A DNA stretch of 64,000 nucleotides from Sorghum bicolor (lineage: Eukaryota > Streptophyta > Magnoliopsida > Poales > Poaceae). Both the position numbers and the translations under genes were made by a program. Location: positions 4,185,001-4,249,000 of the forward strand of contig NC_012874.2 of the NCBI RefSeq assembly GCF_000003195.3, read 5' to 3'. Below, piece after piece: positions 11,926 to 23,014 of this stretch. How positions within the stretch are numbered: the stretch's first letter is position 1; each line of letters opens with the position of its first letter. Below the pieces are notes generated by a model. That model saw nothing but the letters and a program-made list of their open reading frames with translations. It did no database searches and had not been told where the DNA came from.

Positions 11926-12532
11926 CGCACCCTCTGTCGCCATGCATTTCAGTCGGCTGTCCAGACCGGCCGGCCGCCGGCGTTAAGACTAGAACATGCA
12001 TTACGTAGTTACGTACGTGCTTCGTTTTGGCATCCGATTCGATGATGATCTGTCGCCTTTTCCAGTGCCTGCAGATGATGGATCCATGCAGATAATAGCT
12101 GTGTTTACAATTTCTTGATTGTATTAACTAACGTTCCTGTACGTACGCACCTTAATGATTTTGTAAAGTGAAAATTCTAATGATGGTCTAGTGTGTTCTG
12201 CTGCCTTTGGCTTTGGCTTCGACGTTGCATGCTGATGTGGGAAACTATATATTGCTATCATTTTCTTGGTTGTCTCACCAGATACAAAAGTGTATGTCTT
12301 ACACACTTAAATTAAGGTTGCACGTACTATATATACATTTCTCCACGCAATCACCCTGCTCTCCTCCTTTTGTCTCCTGGCAGCGGATGCGGATCCATGG
12401 CCTATGTGTGTCATCACCATATTAACCATCTTTATGGAGCAAATTTTGAGTCGTCCCTACCATGACGGTGCTTTGCTGCCCTACCAACCTCCGAACGTTG
12501 CTGTTGGCAAGCCAACATCCTTGGCTCTAACT

Positions 12533-12764
12533 ATAGGACGTCTTCAATGGTAAATTTGCAAATAACTAGCTATGTGAGATCGACTTAGAAATAATAATAA
12601 AAAAGAACATTGTTGTGGAGAGCTATGTAAGCTGTGAGAGAATTGTTTCTAGCCATATTGAAGTGTCATGCTAAACTAGCTATTTGAGAGTCGCTAAATT
12701 TCTCTCCTTGATAGCTAATATAATTTCTCATAGACTAACTATTTGGCAACCACTAGGGACGTCT
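12533..12764. mobile_element. Tourist-like MITE, degenerate
   Basis: The left end GGACGTCTTCAATGGTA is matched inversely by the right end ACCACTAGGGACGTC. The flanks are ATA/TTA-like. The interior repeats ACTAGCTAT-type motifs. Limits are approximate. Confidence 0.45.
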
Positions 12765-13489
12765 TAAGGGTCTGTTTGGAACGCGGAATCGTGTAGCCAT
12801 AGGAAAATACAGAAACAGAACATGCTTCTCATGTTCGAAACAATCCCTAAGCATGGGACACATGGGGGGAAGTGGGATTGGACCCCAACGGAGAACCCTT
12901 CACCGGAACCCCGAGAGCTCATTCCTTCCCACTGTGCAACCATGATAGTTTTCTATATGTTGGCACTGTTGATAAAGCCAAAAAATTAAGGTTGCATTAA
13001 TTGAATATACTAGGTGAATTTTCCACACGTTGCTACATGATTTTTTTAAAATAAATCATTATATATATAACATTACTAATGGTATTCAATATATTATATA
13101 TGTATACAAATATATGAATTTGACCTGCATGTATTCTATTTTATTAGATCTAGTAAAAAACTACTAAGCTAATAGAAAAAACTAATATTTGGTTACATTA
13201 TAGAGGAATTGGTGATGAAATAAATAGTACATGTACATGACTTGTATGTTAATAGATTAAAGATTTAAAGTATTACACATGATATAGATGACATGGTCAT
13301 TTTTTGTAATTAATATGGATGCCATAGACTCAGTGGGCAATGATGTGAACACCTTGCATGAAGAGATAGAACATTTAGTGGGTTGCTTAGTGGAAATGAT
13401 GTGAATACCTTATATGAAGAGAGAATTCATCTAGTAGGATTTAATTTTATAAAAATATATGATACGTGTCCAAATCACCGTGTACTCTC

Positions 13490-13637
13490 CAACGGAGGTG
13501 GAGCCAGAAATGCCTTATTATGGGTGCCAAGCTGCCAACATACAATTTCTGTAAACATTTAATCGAATTTAAAATTTCAGTGGAAGTTATATTAACTTAG
13601 GGGGGTTAATTAACCCCACTTGGCTCCCGCTCTCCAG
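13490..13637. mobile_element. short hAT-like MITE with GGAGCCA termini
   Basis: The left end GGAGGTGGAGCCAGAAAT is roughly inverted by the right end CCACTTGGCTCCCGCTCTCC. The GGAGCCA terminal motif recurs in grass hAT derivatives. No clean 8-bp duplication was found. Confidence 0.4.
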
Positions 13638-14399
13638 TCAATACTAGCTTTTATGGAACTCGAATTCAATGTATACAAACGTGGTTCCCTCAAAAATATA
13701 TACAAACGTGCATGCGTCATGCATGATTTGCATCAAAATGTCAGTATAGTCTCATCTCATTGGTGTAAATTATTTGGGAGGTTCTATTCATCATATGCCT
13801 AAATTTTGGCTTTCATTTAGGCAATTTTTTTCTAACACATGATCAAGATATGACATCCACGACAAACTTACATGTACAAGAAATTGAATGTACATCAGCC
13901 TAGTTGATGAAAACGTGTGTAACACTTCAATATGGCCACTTTAACCTGCTCTCGGATAGTCGGAATTGAACGTTGTGTTCTATGGTCATGGCGAGTTGGC
14001 GACCAACTTCTCAACCTAGTTGAAAAGGATAAAATATAATTGACAAGCTTAGCAAGTTCACTTTTCTGGCCAGCAGCAATTAGCATTTAGCAGTCCTATT
14101 TTTGGGAAGCTCGATTTAGCAATTTCCTGGCCGATTACCTCATTGACATGCACGTGCGCCCTTCTCCTGACAATTGAGCACCAGAAGAAGAAGAAGAAGA
14201 AGAAAAAGACCCCGAAATGCACGAAGCGAACTCACGAGCTCCCGCCAAATTAATCTCCTTCATTCATCCATCCATATATACGAACGTCGAGGCAGAAGAG
14301 GACGGAGAGCTAGCGTCGATCCATCTCGATCGATCACCGATCGATTGAGTTGTTCGTCGCATGCACTGCCGCAGGGTCCTCTTCCTCGACGCGACGAAC

Positions 14400-14407
14400 T
14401 ATATAAG
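14400..14407 (+). promoter_or_regulatory. candidate TATA box of the AIF/FSP1-like gene
   Basis: TATATAAG lies 43 bp before the ATG, which would leave a very short 5' UTR. A second candidate, TATATAC, lies near 14275. I cannot decide between them. Confidence 0.4.
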
Positions 14408-14449
14408 CTAGGCAGGGCTTGCTCCATCTCCATCCGGCGTGTGTGCACC

Positions 14450-14603
14450 ATGCTGCGGTCCACCGGCGACCGCGTCGTCATCGTTGGCGGCGGCATCGCC
14501 GGCGCCCTCCTCGCCAAGACCCTCCAGAACCACGCCGACGTCGTCCTCATCGACCCGTACGTGACCTCAATTTCGATCGTCCTCATCATCGACATCCACC
14601 CTT

Positions 14604-14661
<58 letters not shown>

Positions 14662-15724
14662 ATTAATGGCCTATCGATGATGTCCATGGATCCATCATCT
14701 ATCCGTTCATGCATGCAGGAAGGAGTACTTCGAGATCCCGTGGGCGAACCTGCGCGCCACGGTGGACCCGGCGGCGGTGGAGCGCACGGTGATCCCGCAC
14801 TCGGACTACCTGACGCACGCCAAGGTGGTGACCGCGTTCGCCGTCGGCGTGGACGACTCCGTGGTGCTCACCTCCATCGGCCGCGCCGTCGCCTACGACT
14901 TCCTGGTGATCGCGACGGGGCGCACCTGCAACCGTCCCCAGAAGCAGTCGGAGCGGCTGGAGATGTTCCAGCGCGACAAGGAGCGGATCGACGCGGCGGC
15001 CTCCGTGCTGATCATCGGCGGCGGTCCCATCGGCGTGGAGCTGGCGGCGGAGATCGTGATGAAGAGCCCCGAGAAGCGCGTCACCGTCGTCCACGGCGCG
15101 CCGCGGCTGCTCAAGGTGATGGGCGCCAGGGCGTCGGCCAAGGCGCTGGAGTGGCTGCGGTCCAAGAACGTCACCGTGCTGCTGGACCAGACGGTGGACC
15201 TGGCGTCGGCGGCGCCGGACACCCGGGAGTTCACGACGTCGGCGGGGGAGACGGTGGAGGCGGACTGCCACTTCGTGTGCACGGGCCGGCCCGTGGCGTC
15301 CCGGTGGCTCAGCGGGACGATCCTCGGGGAGCACGTGGACGAGGAAGGACACCTCCGGGTGGACGACCACCTCCGCGTCGGCGGGCTGCGGAACGTGTTC
15401 GCCGTCGGCGACATCACGGACGTCCCGGAGGCGAAGCAGGGGCACCTCGCGCAGCGGCAGGCAATGGTGGTGTCCCGGAACCTCCGGCTGCTGGTGAAGC
15501 AGGGCGCCACCCGGGAGGAGAAGCTGCACCGGTACAAGCCGTCGCCGAGGACGTCCATGACGGTGACGCTGGGACACCGCGACGCGCTGGCGGAGCTGCC
15601 GTTCATGACGCTCATCGGGCACATCCCCGGCGCCGTCAAGCCGCGGGACCACTTCATCACCAGGACGCGCAGGATGATGGGGATCAGGAGCAAACCCTAC
15701 GGCACGATGCCGCACGTCATGTGA
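14450..15724 (+). CDS. AIF/FSP1-like FAD-dependent NAD(P)H oxidoreductase
   Basis: Two exons, 14450-14556 and 14719-15724, give 370 residues; the splice joins CC|G to code IDPKEYFE. The N-terminal dinucleotide fold VVIVGGGIAGALLAKTL (about 9-25) binds FAD. A second fold, VLIIGGGPIGVELAAEI, binds NAD(P)H. ATGR and FAVGDITDVPE are the conserved FAD-contact motifs of pyridine nucleotide-disulfide oxidoreductases. Motif order and length match plant proteins annotated as apoptosis-inducing factor homologs (AIFM2/FSP1 relatives), which in animals reduce ubiquinone. Substrate and location here are not shown by the sequence. No N-terminal transit peptide is evident. The single intron is only 162 bp and about one third of it is an (AT)26 tract. 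The start is the last in-frame ATG before the Rossmann motif, downstream of TATA boxes; an upstream in-frame AUG-less extension was not chosen. Confidence 0.85.
14607..14658. repeat. (AT)26 microsatellite in intron 1
   Basis: A perfect dinucleotide run of 52 bp inside the 162-bp intron of the AIF/FSP1-like gene. Confidence 0.95.
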
Positions 15725-16754
15725 TCCGATCGATCGACGTCCTCGGTCCAGAGATCCTTCCGTACGGCGAGTGGTGCACCGATCGATGAGCACATGGAAT
15801 GGAACTAGCTAGGCTCTCTGAATTTTTTGCCACGTTCTAGCTAGAATCGTTTGATCTGATCGCACGAGTATGGACACATGCATGTTGTATGTATGATACA
15901 GGTACATTACCGGAAAGTACTTTTAAATACTCCCTCTATTCGAAATTGTGAGTCATTTTAACTTAATTTACTATATAGTATAAGTCTTTACTAGTGGCAG
16001 AGAACAAAGTAAAAATTAAGATATGACAAGATCGACAACACCACAACAGAGTGTATCAAATTAAACAATCAAATTAAGGAGGTGTTTAATTTGCCATAGA
16101 ATCAAATTAAATTGGAATATTCGCTAAATAAACGGAGCACATACCTGTACATACATATATATATATTCATAAATACATATTCATCACAAGTGATAGGAAG
16201 ATAAGATTCCTATACTTTGTACCGCGGAGAGCACATAAAAGCTAGATCCTGTGAACAGCGGAAGAGTCACAAGCTACCATAATAGTATATAATCAGCGGA
16301 ACCTATCAATATGCCTAGGAGATTCCTATACTTCGTACCTCGGAGAGGCGCCATAAACAGCGGAACCTCTGTCAATATACCTCAACCTACTTCAGCTATA
16401 AAGTTCAAACATCTAACCCATTTGCATTGATAAGTGCATACTATATAATAGCTAAGAGTCTATTTGAGATACTCCACTATTGAAAAAATGAATTTGAATC
16501 TAAAATTCATCATGAAGTAGCTCCACTAGTGAATCTGTCAAGGAACTATCTGGCTACACAGCAACTCCAGGGCATTTTCGATCAAATATTCAGAATTGCT
16601 CTTATCTATAGTCTTTCTCTCTATCTCACTGACATCTGGACCCATGCATCAGTAGTGAAAAAAAGCCACGACCTTTTCTTTGCAGAAGAAAAATTGTATT
16701 GGGTGTGCAGGAACGGCGCTAGCGTGTGTGGATGGGTAATTTGTGTATAATCTA
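15725..16754. other. intergenic with a Stowaway-like end and a local duplication
   Basis: A solitary CTCCCTCTATTCGAAATT end after TA at 15930 marks a decayed Stowaway copy. Two related segments (AGATTCCTATACTTTGTACC near 16204 and AGATTCCTATACTTCGTACC near 16319, each with AACAGCGGAAC nearby) form an imperfect tandem repeat. Part of it recurs at about 25805-25912. No gene seen. Confidence 0.5.
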
Positions 16755-16905
16755 CTACCTCTATTCCAAATTACAAAATATTGTGGCTTTTCTACATGTA
16801 TTGTTTTTATTATGCATTTAGATATACACTATATCTAGATATATAGTAAAAGAAATATATCTAGAAAAGCCAAAATATCTTATAATTTGAGACGGAGAGA
16901 GGACG
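16755..16905. mobile_element. Stowaway MITE
   Basis: A 151-bp element with inverted ends (CTACCTCTATTCCAAATTA and TAATTTGAGACGGAGAGAGG) and TA on both sides. The interior contains ATCTAGATATATAGTAAAAG, as in the copy at 2129-2270. Confidence 0.75.
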
Positions 16906-17320
16906 TATTTTCTTCTTTTCTTTCTTTACTGAAAAATGGCAAGATGGCATCTCGTGTTTTCCAAGGAGCAGAGCAAAGCACGGCTGGGTATTGCATGCTC
17001 GATTTGCGCAACATAGTGCTTGCGCGTGTCTGCGTGGGGAGGTTGCACGGGCACTCACGCTTGGCTCGGCCATGGGCAGGACCTCGCAGTTGCCAGAGCT
17101 CGCGGCAGCGGTGCGAACCGCAGTGGTGTTCGGCTAGAGTTCAGGAAGAGCTCCAATCCGAAGCCAGTGAGGCCGATTGAGAGTCCAGGTAGGAGCACGG
17201 TGGTGTGCGGCAGTGTTGTGCCGTTCTGAGTGGGCGTGGCCCTAGCTAACGTGTCATTAGGGCGGTGAGGCATGCGAGGGCCGGGCCAGGGCCGGTGCTG
17301 AGGCATGGGGACAGGGCTCT

Positions 17321-17926
17321 TGTTGACATTGAATGTGATCCAAGCCAACACAATAGTAGGACCTTGGATGCCTAAAGAGGTCACACACAACCTACAATGC
17401 AGCAAGAACACAGGGACCAGTAAAATCGATGTAGAGCCCGTTCTTAGCTGAAAACGCTCTCAAACCTCTTCTGAGAAGACTCATCAGGGAGAAGTACATA
17501 GAGGATCTCCTAGGACCAGTAAATCCATCAAGGATGCCAACAAATCTCACCGAACAGCATGAGGGATTGAGAGAGAGAAGTAAAGGGGCAAAAGAGTTGA
17601 TAGATTGGTTTATTGATGATTGGATACATGCAAAATCAATTGGCCATGAACCTCTCGTATTTATAGAGAAAGTGGTATTATACGAGTCGGCTAAGCCGAC
17701 TTTCACAGGGCTGAGCAGGCCTCTTGCCCGTCTGGAAGGGGGGAGTCGACTTAGCAACTCTAGTTGTTGGCTAAGCCGACTGGCGCTGTTTGAGTCAGCT
17801 AAGCCGACTAGAGGTAGCTCGTCGTCTTTTCTGTGCGTTTTGTTCACTAGTTCGCCGTGTTGTTCGACCTCCAACATGTCATTTATAGTGCCTAAAATCA
17901 TCTCAGAACATTTTTCGGCGTCAACA
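17321..17926 (-). repeat. LTR (3' LTR in element orientation)
   Basis: A 606-bp copy with TG...CA ends. It contains three to four partial copies of the near-palindrome AGTCGGCTAAGCCGACT (for example 17685-17701). It lacks about 150 bp that are present in the partner LTR. Confidence 0.7.
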
Positions 17927-18280
17927 TATGCCCTCTTGTTTTCAGGTGAATGATGCATAAACCTAAAAACACTTAATCAAACAAACCAAACAATGGTGAT
18001 ACTCACCTCATCAGCTGCTCAACTGCTAAGGGTGATGCATATATCAGATATTTTTATTCTAAGGGTGATACATGAATCGGTCACTGTTCGGAGAGCACTT
18101 AGGCTTCTTGCTAAACACTTGGAAAGTACTTTTTCAAGTACCTCCCACTGAATGCCCATGTAAGATGTTCACCATGCTATGTCTTTAGCAAATATGAATT
18201 ACACCATCGTTGCCTCCTATGTTGCTATTAGATTGATTCTTGTTTCGCTTCGCCTTTCCCAATAGAGTTGTCAAAAAGTA

Positions 18281-19043
18281 TATTGACATTGAAAGTGATC
18301 CAAGCCAACACACCATCAGGGTCTTGGATGCCCAAAGAGATTGCACACAACCTGTAACGCAGCAGCTAAAGACCAATAAGATCGATATAGAGCCCATTCT
18401 TGGCCAAAAACACTCTTGAACCTCTCTCGAAAAGACATGTTGGGGTGAAGCACATGGAGGATCACCTAGAACTAGTAAGGCCATCTAGTATGCCAAAAAA
18501 TATCGCTGGGAAACTTGTTAAATAGCAATAGGGGTTGAGAGAGAAGTAAAGGGGCAAAAAGAGTTAATAGATTAGTTTTTCAATGATGGATAGATGAAAA
18601 CTTAATCGGCCATGAACCTCTCATATTTATAGAGGGGGTGGTCTTATCCTAGTAGGAAATAAGTCCAAATCATAATTTCTAAGTTTCCCACATAAGAAAA
18701 TTTACTTAAAACTGACCTTTAGATGAAATTGAGTCGGTTTCTAGACATGAGTCGGCTAAGCCGATTGGGGAATCGGCTAAGCCGACTTTCATGGGGCTGA
18801 GCAGGCCTCCTTACCAGCTAGAAGGGGGAGTCAGCTTAGCCGACTCTGGCGGTCGGTTAAGCCGACTAGCACTATTTGAGTCAGCTAAACTAACTAGCTA
18901 GAGGTAGCTTGCCGTGGCTCACTGTCTTTTCCGCGTGTTTTGTTCGCCATTTTGCCACATTGTTCGACCTCCAACATGTACATAATGTTTATAACTTGTT
19001 CATGGTGCCTAAAATCATCTCGGAACATTTTTGGGTGTCAACA
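18281..19043 (-). repeat. LTR (5' LTR in element orientation)
   Basis: A 763-bp copy whose low-coordinate terminal dinucleotide is mutated (TATTGACA instead of TGTTGACA). It carries the same AGTCGGCTAAGCCGA-type inverted motifs (18749-18790 and around 18840-18860) and extra sequence around 18660-18745. Confidence 0.7.
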
Positions 19044-19066
19044 ATTCCTTGGCCATGGATGAGTGG

Positions 19067-19068
<2 letters not shown>

Positions 19069-19105
<37 letters not shown>
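19069..19105. repeat. (GA)n microsatellite
   Basis: A GA run of about 37 bp, 25 bp outside the end of the LTR element. Confidence 0.95.
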
Positions 19106-19107
<2 letters not shown>

Positions 19108-20144
19108 GCGGACGAGATATACCAAGAAGAGCGTCGAGAGAAGAAGGGAAGATGGCACAAAAGAAATAGAACGAACTGGTGTATTGTTTTACTAGTGATA
19201 GTGGTGGGTAATTTTTTTCCTAACTCCATGAATTCTATTTTGGTGGAGCACCCTTTGAGATCCACCAAATTCGTGAATCTAGCCCTTATATCCACCTTTT
19301 TGGTGAATCAAGATTTGATGGAGCTAGAGTGTTTAGGTTACTTTTTGCAAGTGAAGCTGTTTTTGGTGGATCTGAGCTGGTGGAGCTGTCCCGAACAAGC
19401 CCTAACTTGGCCTAGTGTTTAGAGAGCATAGTGTGATGATGTAGGCTTGCTCCAAATAAATCTTATTATTGTTGCTTACAAGAGTCCTTCTACTGGGTGT
19501 TCCTGAGATTTGTAGGAGAAATGTACCAAGAAGTGAAGGTAGCCCTCTCAAGATTTACTGCACTTGCAAGTCCTGTAAGGAAGAGAAATTGGGAATAAGC
19601 ATGTATGCAATCCTTGGTGTGGTTTTGTTCTTTTTTGACCTAGAATTTCATTGTTGACCTCACCATAAACACTGATCTCTATCTGGAAGAAAATGTCGAC
19701 TACCTGTGCTTCAATTCCTGTTTAATATACACTAGATACTTTGTTTATTGAGTTTTGCAAGAAGCCCATATGGTTGGCCTATTTTCAAAATTGTTTTTCT
19801 ATGCCCTAGAACTTGTAAGTGTTAGTCTGTCAACTATTTTGGTGATATATATATTTTAGTTTCAATGCTTATTGCTCGTTCAATCAAATGACGATTGCAC
19901 GAACCTATCTACTATATATACAACTAGAAAAAGACTCAAATAGACCTATCTACCCGGTGGTGAAACTCCCTGTGACTGATTTGAAACGGTCAACCAAGTG
20001 CCAATTCCTCTTCCAGATAATTGGAAATTGGAAATTGGCATCACGTGCTGACTATTACTAGGAAACTAAACTTTCCATGTTGCAGAGCCGAGGGGATGAC
20101 GCACTTCATTGCTTTCCCTCACTTCACATCCCTCTCTTCAGTTA
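19106..20144. other. intergenic; one end of a decayed DNA element
   Basis: The sequence ending near 19403 (GGTGGAGCTGTCCCGAACAAGCCC) resembles a terminal inverted repeat of a grass MITE, but no partner end was found. No gene is recognised. Confidence 0.45.
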
Positions 20145-20330
20145 GACCAATCTTAATGGGGGTTTCTAGATAATTTCATGGGCATTAAATATGCTAATTA
20201 TCATGACACTATATTAATGAAGAGAGAAAGAGAGATGATGAAAGTTTCATGGGGATAAAAGTCATCTGCACTATTTCCAAAATGTGATTTCGTTGATAAC
20301 TAGGATATAAAACCTCCATTGAGACTGGCC
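20145..20330. mobile_element. Tourist MITE, TTA target duplication
   Basis: The ends GACCAATCTTAATGGGGGTT and AACCTCCATTGAGACTGGCC are inverted. TTA flanks both sides (20142-20144 and 20331-20333). Same family as 25016-25381 and 27642-28012. Confidence 0.75.
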
Positions 20331-20882
20331 TTATAAGTTGTTCTAATCATGCTTTATTGTCCACTAATCCACCATCATCATCGGGAAATACTATCATGAG
20401 CTCTTCATCCGTGATGCCGACCGAGGTCGCAAGGTTAGTGATCATCTGGTCTGTAATACTTTCTAATCTAGTTATTGTCTTAGGATGAAAATTTTAGGAG
20501 ATTTTAGTTCCCATAAAACTACAAGGCTATCTTATATGTATCATGGACAAAATGTGCTAGAAATAAATAGTCTTAATGAACACGATTTTCACAATATGAA
20601 CTAAGATTGTCTCAAATTCACATCAAAACTTGAACTATATTCTAATTACTCATGTTTCACGAAAACACATGTAATATTGCTGATAGGCTACAAATGAAAT
20701 ATTCGGAACATCATGCTCAAATATATTGTTTTTGGTAGCATACAACACGTGTTCAAACTTGCGGATTATCTTGGAATTTGTTTTGGTGATTTTTGAAGCT
20801 GCTGCGTGCTTTGATTGACGAGAGCATCTCAATGTTCTGTAAATGAAGATTTAAAAGATGCATATGTAATAGTAGTATATAA

Positions 20883-21199
20883 GACTGTCTCCAACAACTA
20901 ATGCATCACAGCACCTAAACCCAAAATGCGCACTTGATAGTCACTTTATTATCGGAAGAAAACGAGGTCCAACTGAAGACACAAAGGATAGACCTGTTTT
21001 AGGTGGGTTGCAATGGGGAACACAAATATAAGTTACGCTGCATGCTTCTTCTCGCTCCACTTATGCTGCTTAAAATTGCTTTTGCCATGCTTCATTTGTT
21101 GTTGGAAAAGAGAACTTTTAGTTTTGTGACCTTTTGCCATAGGGTGACCCAAAACATTAAATGGGTCTCCTGTTTAGGTTTATGCTATTGGAGATAGTC
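20883..21199. mobile_element. Tourist-like MITE, TAA target duplication
   Basis: The ends GACTGTCTCCAACAA and TATTGGAGATAGTC are inverted, with TAA on both sides (20880-20882 and 21200-21202). The interior has no coding features. Confidence 0.7.
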
Positions 21200-23014
21200 T
21201 AACACGTGGATCGCGATGTATAATTCAAAATATAAAAGATTACTTTTGTTTTGTGATTTGTATGCATTGTGAATTTTTGTACATATGAGATGTGAATGTT
21301 CTACATTTGTGAGAGGATAGAATCAATAACTCATACAATTAAGTTTATGATTAGCACTATAAAATATATTTATTATGTAAATAAATAAAGAATTATATAT
21401 TATTTAAATAAAGAACTTTGTCAATGTTTCCCTACCGTTAATGAACCATAGGGAAATCTATTTTACAAGTTGGATACAACACCGTGACCTTGCCCTCTCC
21501 TTCCTGGCCGCCGGCAAGCTCAAGATGAGAGCAAAAGATGCTGCAAGAGGAGGAGAAAGAAAAAGAAGAAGGCTGACAAGCAGGGTCCACTCGTAAGTGA
21601 GATAGAGTGACCTTAACAACATGGTTTTTGGCTTCTCTCATAGATGAGAAAGACGTACTCCGTAAATCTTAACGAACTTAATTGTTTGTTTTATTTTTTT
21701 ATTAATTTTATCTTTTTTTATTTTACTTTAGCATTAGCACAGTAGCACGGGCTACTAGTGCTGCTGCTGCCAACAAGTGCAAATCATCCCGATCCCTATA
21801 TTACGAAATCAGGACCCAGCTCTGACCAGGGATTAGGCCACGTCACCAGGAAATTATTGGTCGATCCTGATCGGGGCGTTTAACCTCATGGCACTGGCAG
21901 AGCACATCCAGAGCCTTCGTCCCACCGCTATGAACCGCCGCCTCCCTCCGCGGTTCCGCCAGTCCTGGACACTAGCTAGGCAGGCCCGCTTGACTGCGTC
22001 GCCGCCGACGGCTCGCTGCCCCGCCGCCGGCCGATTCGAAGATGAGCCGCCAGCCGCCCAGGGACGCTCGGAGGAGCTGATGGGAGCTACATACGGCGCA
22101 TGGCTGCAGCTGTAGGGGGCGGGAATTCGGAGAGGGCGCTGGCGCACCGAGTGCGTCTCCTGCTCGATCGCCGCCAGGCCGGCCGCTCGCTGGCCACCGT
22201 TTAATTTGGTACTCGCCAGCCGAAGTGCGTCGACCGCGCCTGGGTAATGCGGGAGTCTGATGCGCCGTTAGGGTTAATTAGCAACTGATGCACCGTTAGG
22301 TTATCACGGGGAGGTAAGTTGGGCTGTTTACAATTCGTAGGTCGTATCCAAAATTCGTAGTACGGCCCGGATACGTACGTATATATCCGGTATAGTACAT
22401 CAGCGGCGTATCGGTATCCAGAACGTATAGTATCTTCTGCTAAACAAAAAGAACGTGTGTAGTATCCGCGGACACGTCGAGATCCTGCAGGTACCATGTT
22501 AACCCACACATGGTTTATATATATATGAAAAATTATAAAAATGAGATACGTCGAGAACTCGAGATCCTTAATTACCGTCCTCTCTCTTGGAGTTTGATTT
22601 GGTTATTGTACTATAATGAGTTTGATTTGGTTATTATACTATAATTAACTGTTTGTCTCACTGATGTGCACTGGCACTGTGCACATGGGTGGACGAGAGG
22701 ATCATCAGCATGGCTGTCATCAATGCCAATGAGATGCCAGGGCATAAGATCAGCGTGGCTGTAATCAGCCAATCTGATTTTTTTTAGATAATGGAAAATT
22801 CTGGCTTCAGTCCTCTTCAAAGGAAAGGGATCAGTCCAAAATTAAATAAATACATCCACTTTAAACGCTTACAGCAGTTATGCAAATTATTGTAAACAGA
22901 ATATGCGAACAACTTCTGGCGTAGGATTCCAAGACTCAGGGCTCAGGCACGCCTCAAGCATCAATCATCCTTGAGCTATTAGCTATAATTTATAGAGACC
23001 GGAACCAGAACCAT
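21200..23014. other. intergenic with an orphan GC-rich island and short duplications
   Basis: About 21880-22200 is strongly GC-rich compared with both sides and has short open frames without recognisable domains. A tandem duplication near 22592-22645 repeats GAGTTTGATTTGGTTATT. Part of the following sequence (TGATGTGCAC, then GATCAGC and GGCTGTCAT) recurs at about 26100-26190. No gene could be supported. Confidence 0.45.

Larger units (their letters stand above)
11926..14399. other. intergenic with MITE remnants, no gene recognised
   Basis: Apart from the MITEs listed separately (12533-12764 and 13490-13637), the stretch is AT-rich. A GGGTCTGTTTGGAA end near 12770 looks like one end of another decayed DNA element. 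No ORF has domain content. Confidence 0.5.
17321..19043 (-). mobile_element. LTR retrotransposon derivative reduced to LTRs, PBS and PPT
   Basis: Two related direct repeats (17321-17926 and 18281-19043) enclose only 354 bp. The left copy begins TGTTGACATTGAATG, and both end GTCAACA. On the minus strand a primer-binding-like site (TGACAACTCTATTGGGAA, 18256-18273) lies 7 bp after the upstream LTR. A purine tract (AACAAGAGGGCATA) abuts the other LTR at 17927-17940. There is no gag or pol. No matching 5-bp target duplication is seen (GCTCT versus ATTCC), so it may be an internally deleted or recombined element. It resembles TRIM-sized elements but with longer LTRs. Confidence 0.7.

Noticed and set aside
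14419..15789. 456-codon + strand frame through the AIF/FSP1-like locus
   Set aside because: Arg/Pro/His-rich translation typical of an out-of-frame reading of a GC-rich exon; it includes an AT-repeat-encoded Ile-Tyr run and overlaps the clearly conserved frame.
14699..15793. 364-codon minus-strand frame opposite the AIF/FSP1-like exon 2
   Set aside because: Antisense shadow of a GC-rich coding exon with no domain; the + strand frame has FAD and NAD motifs and correct splicing.
19069..19105. Repeat tracts as a CRISPR array
   Set aside because: Simple dinucleotide repeats without unique spacers, in a plant nuclear sequence.
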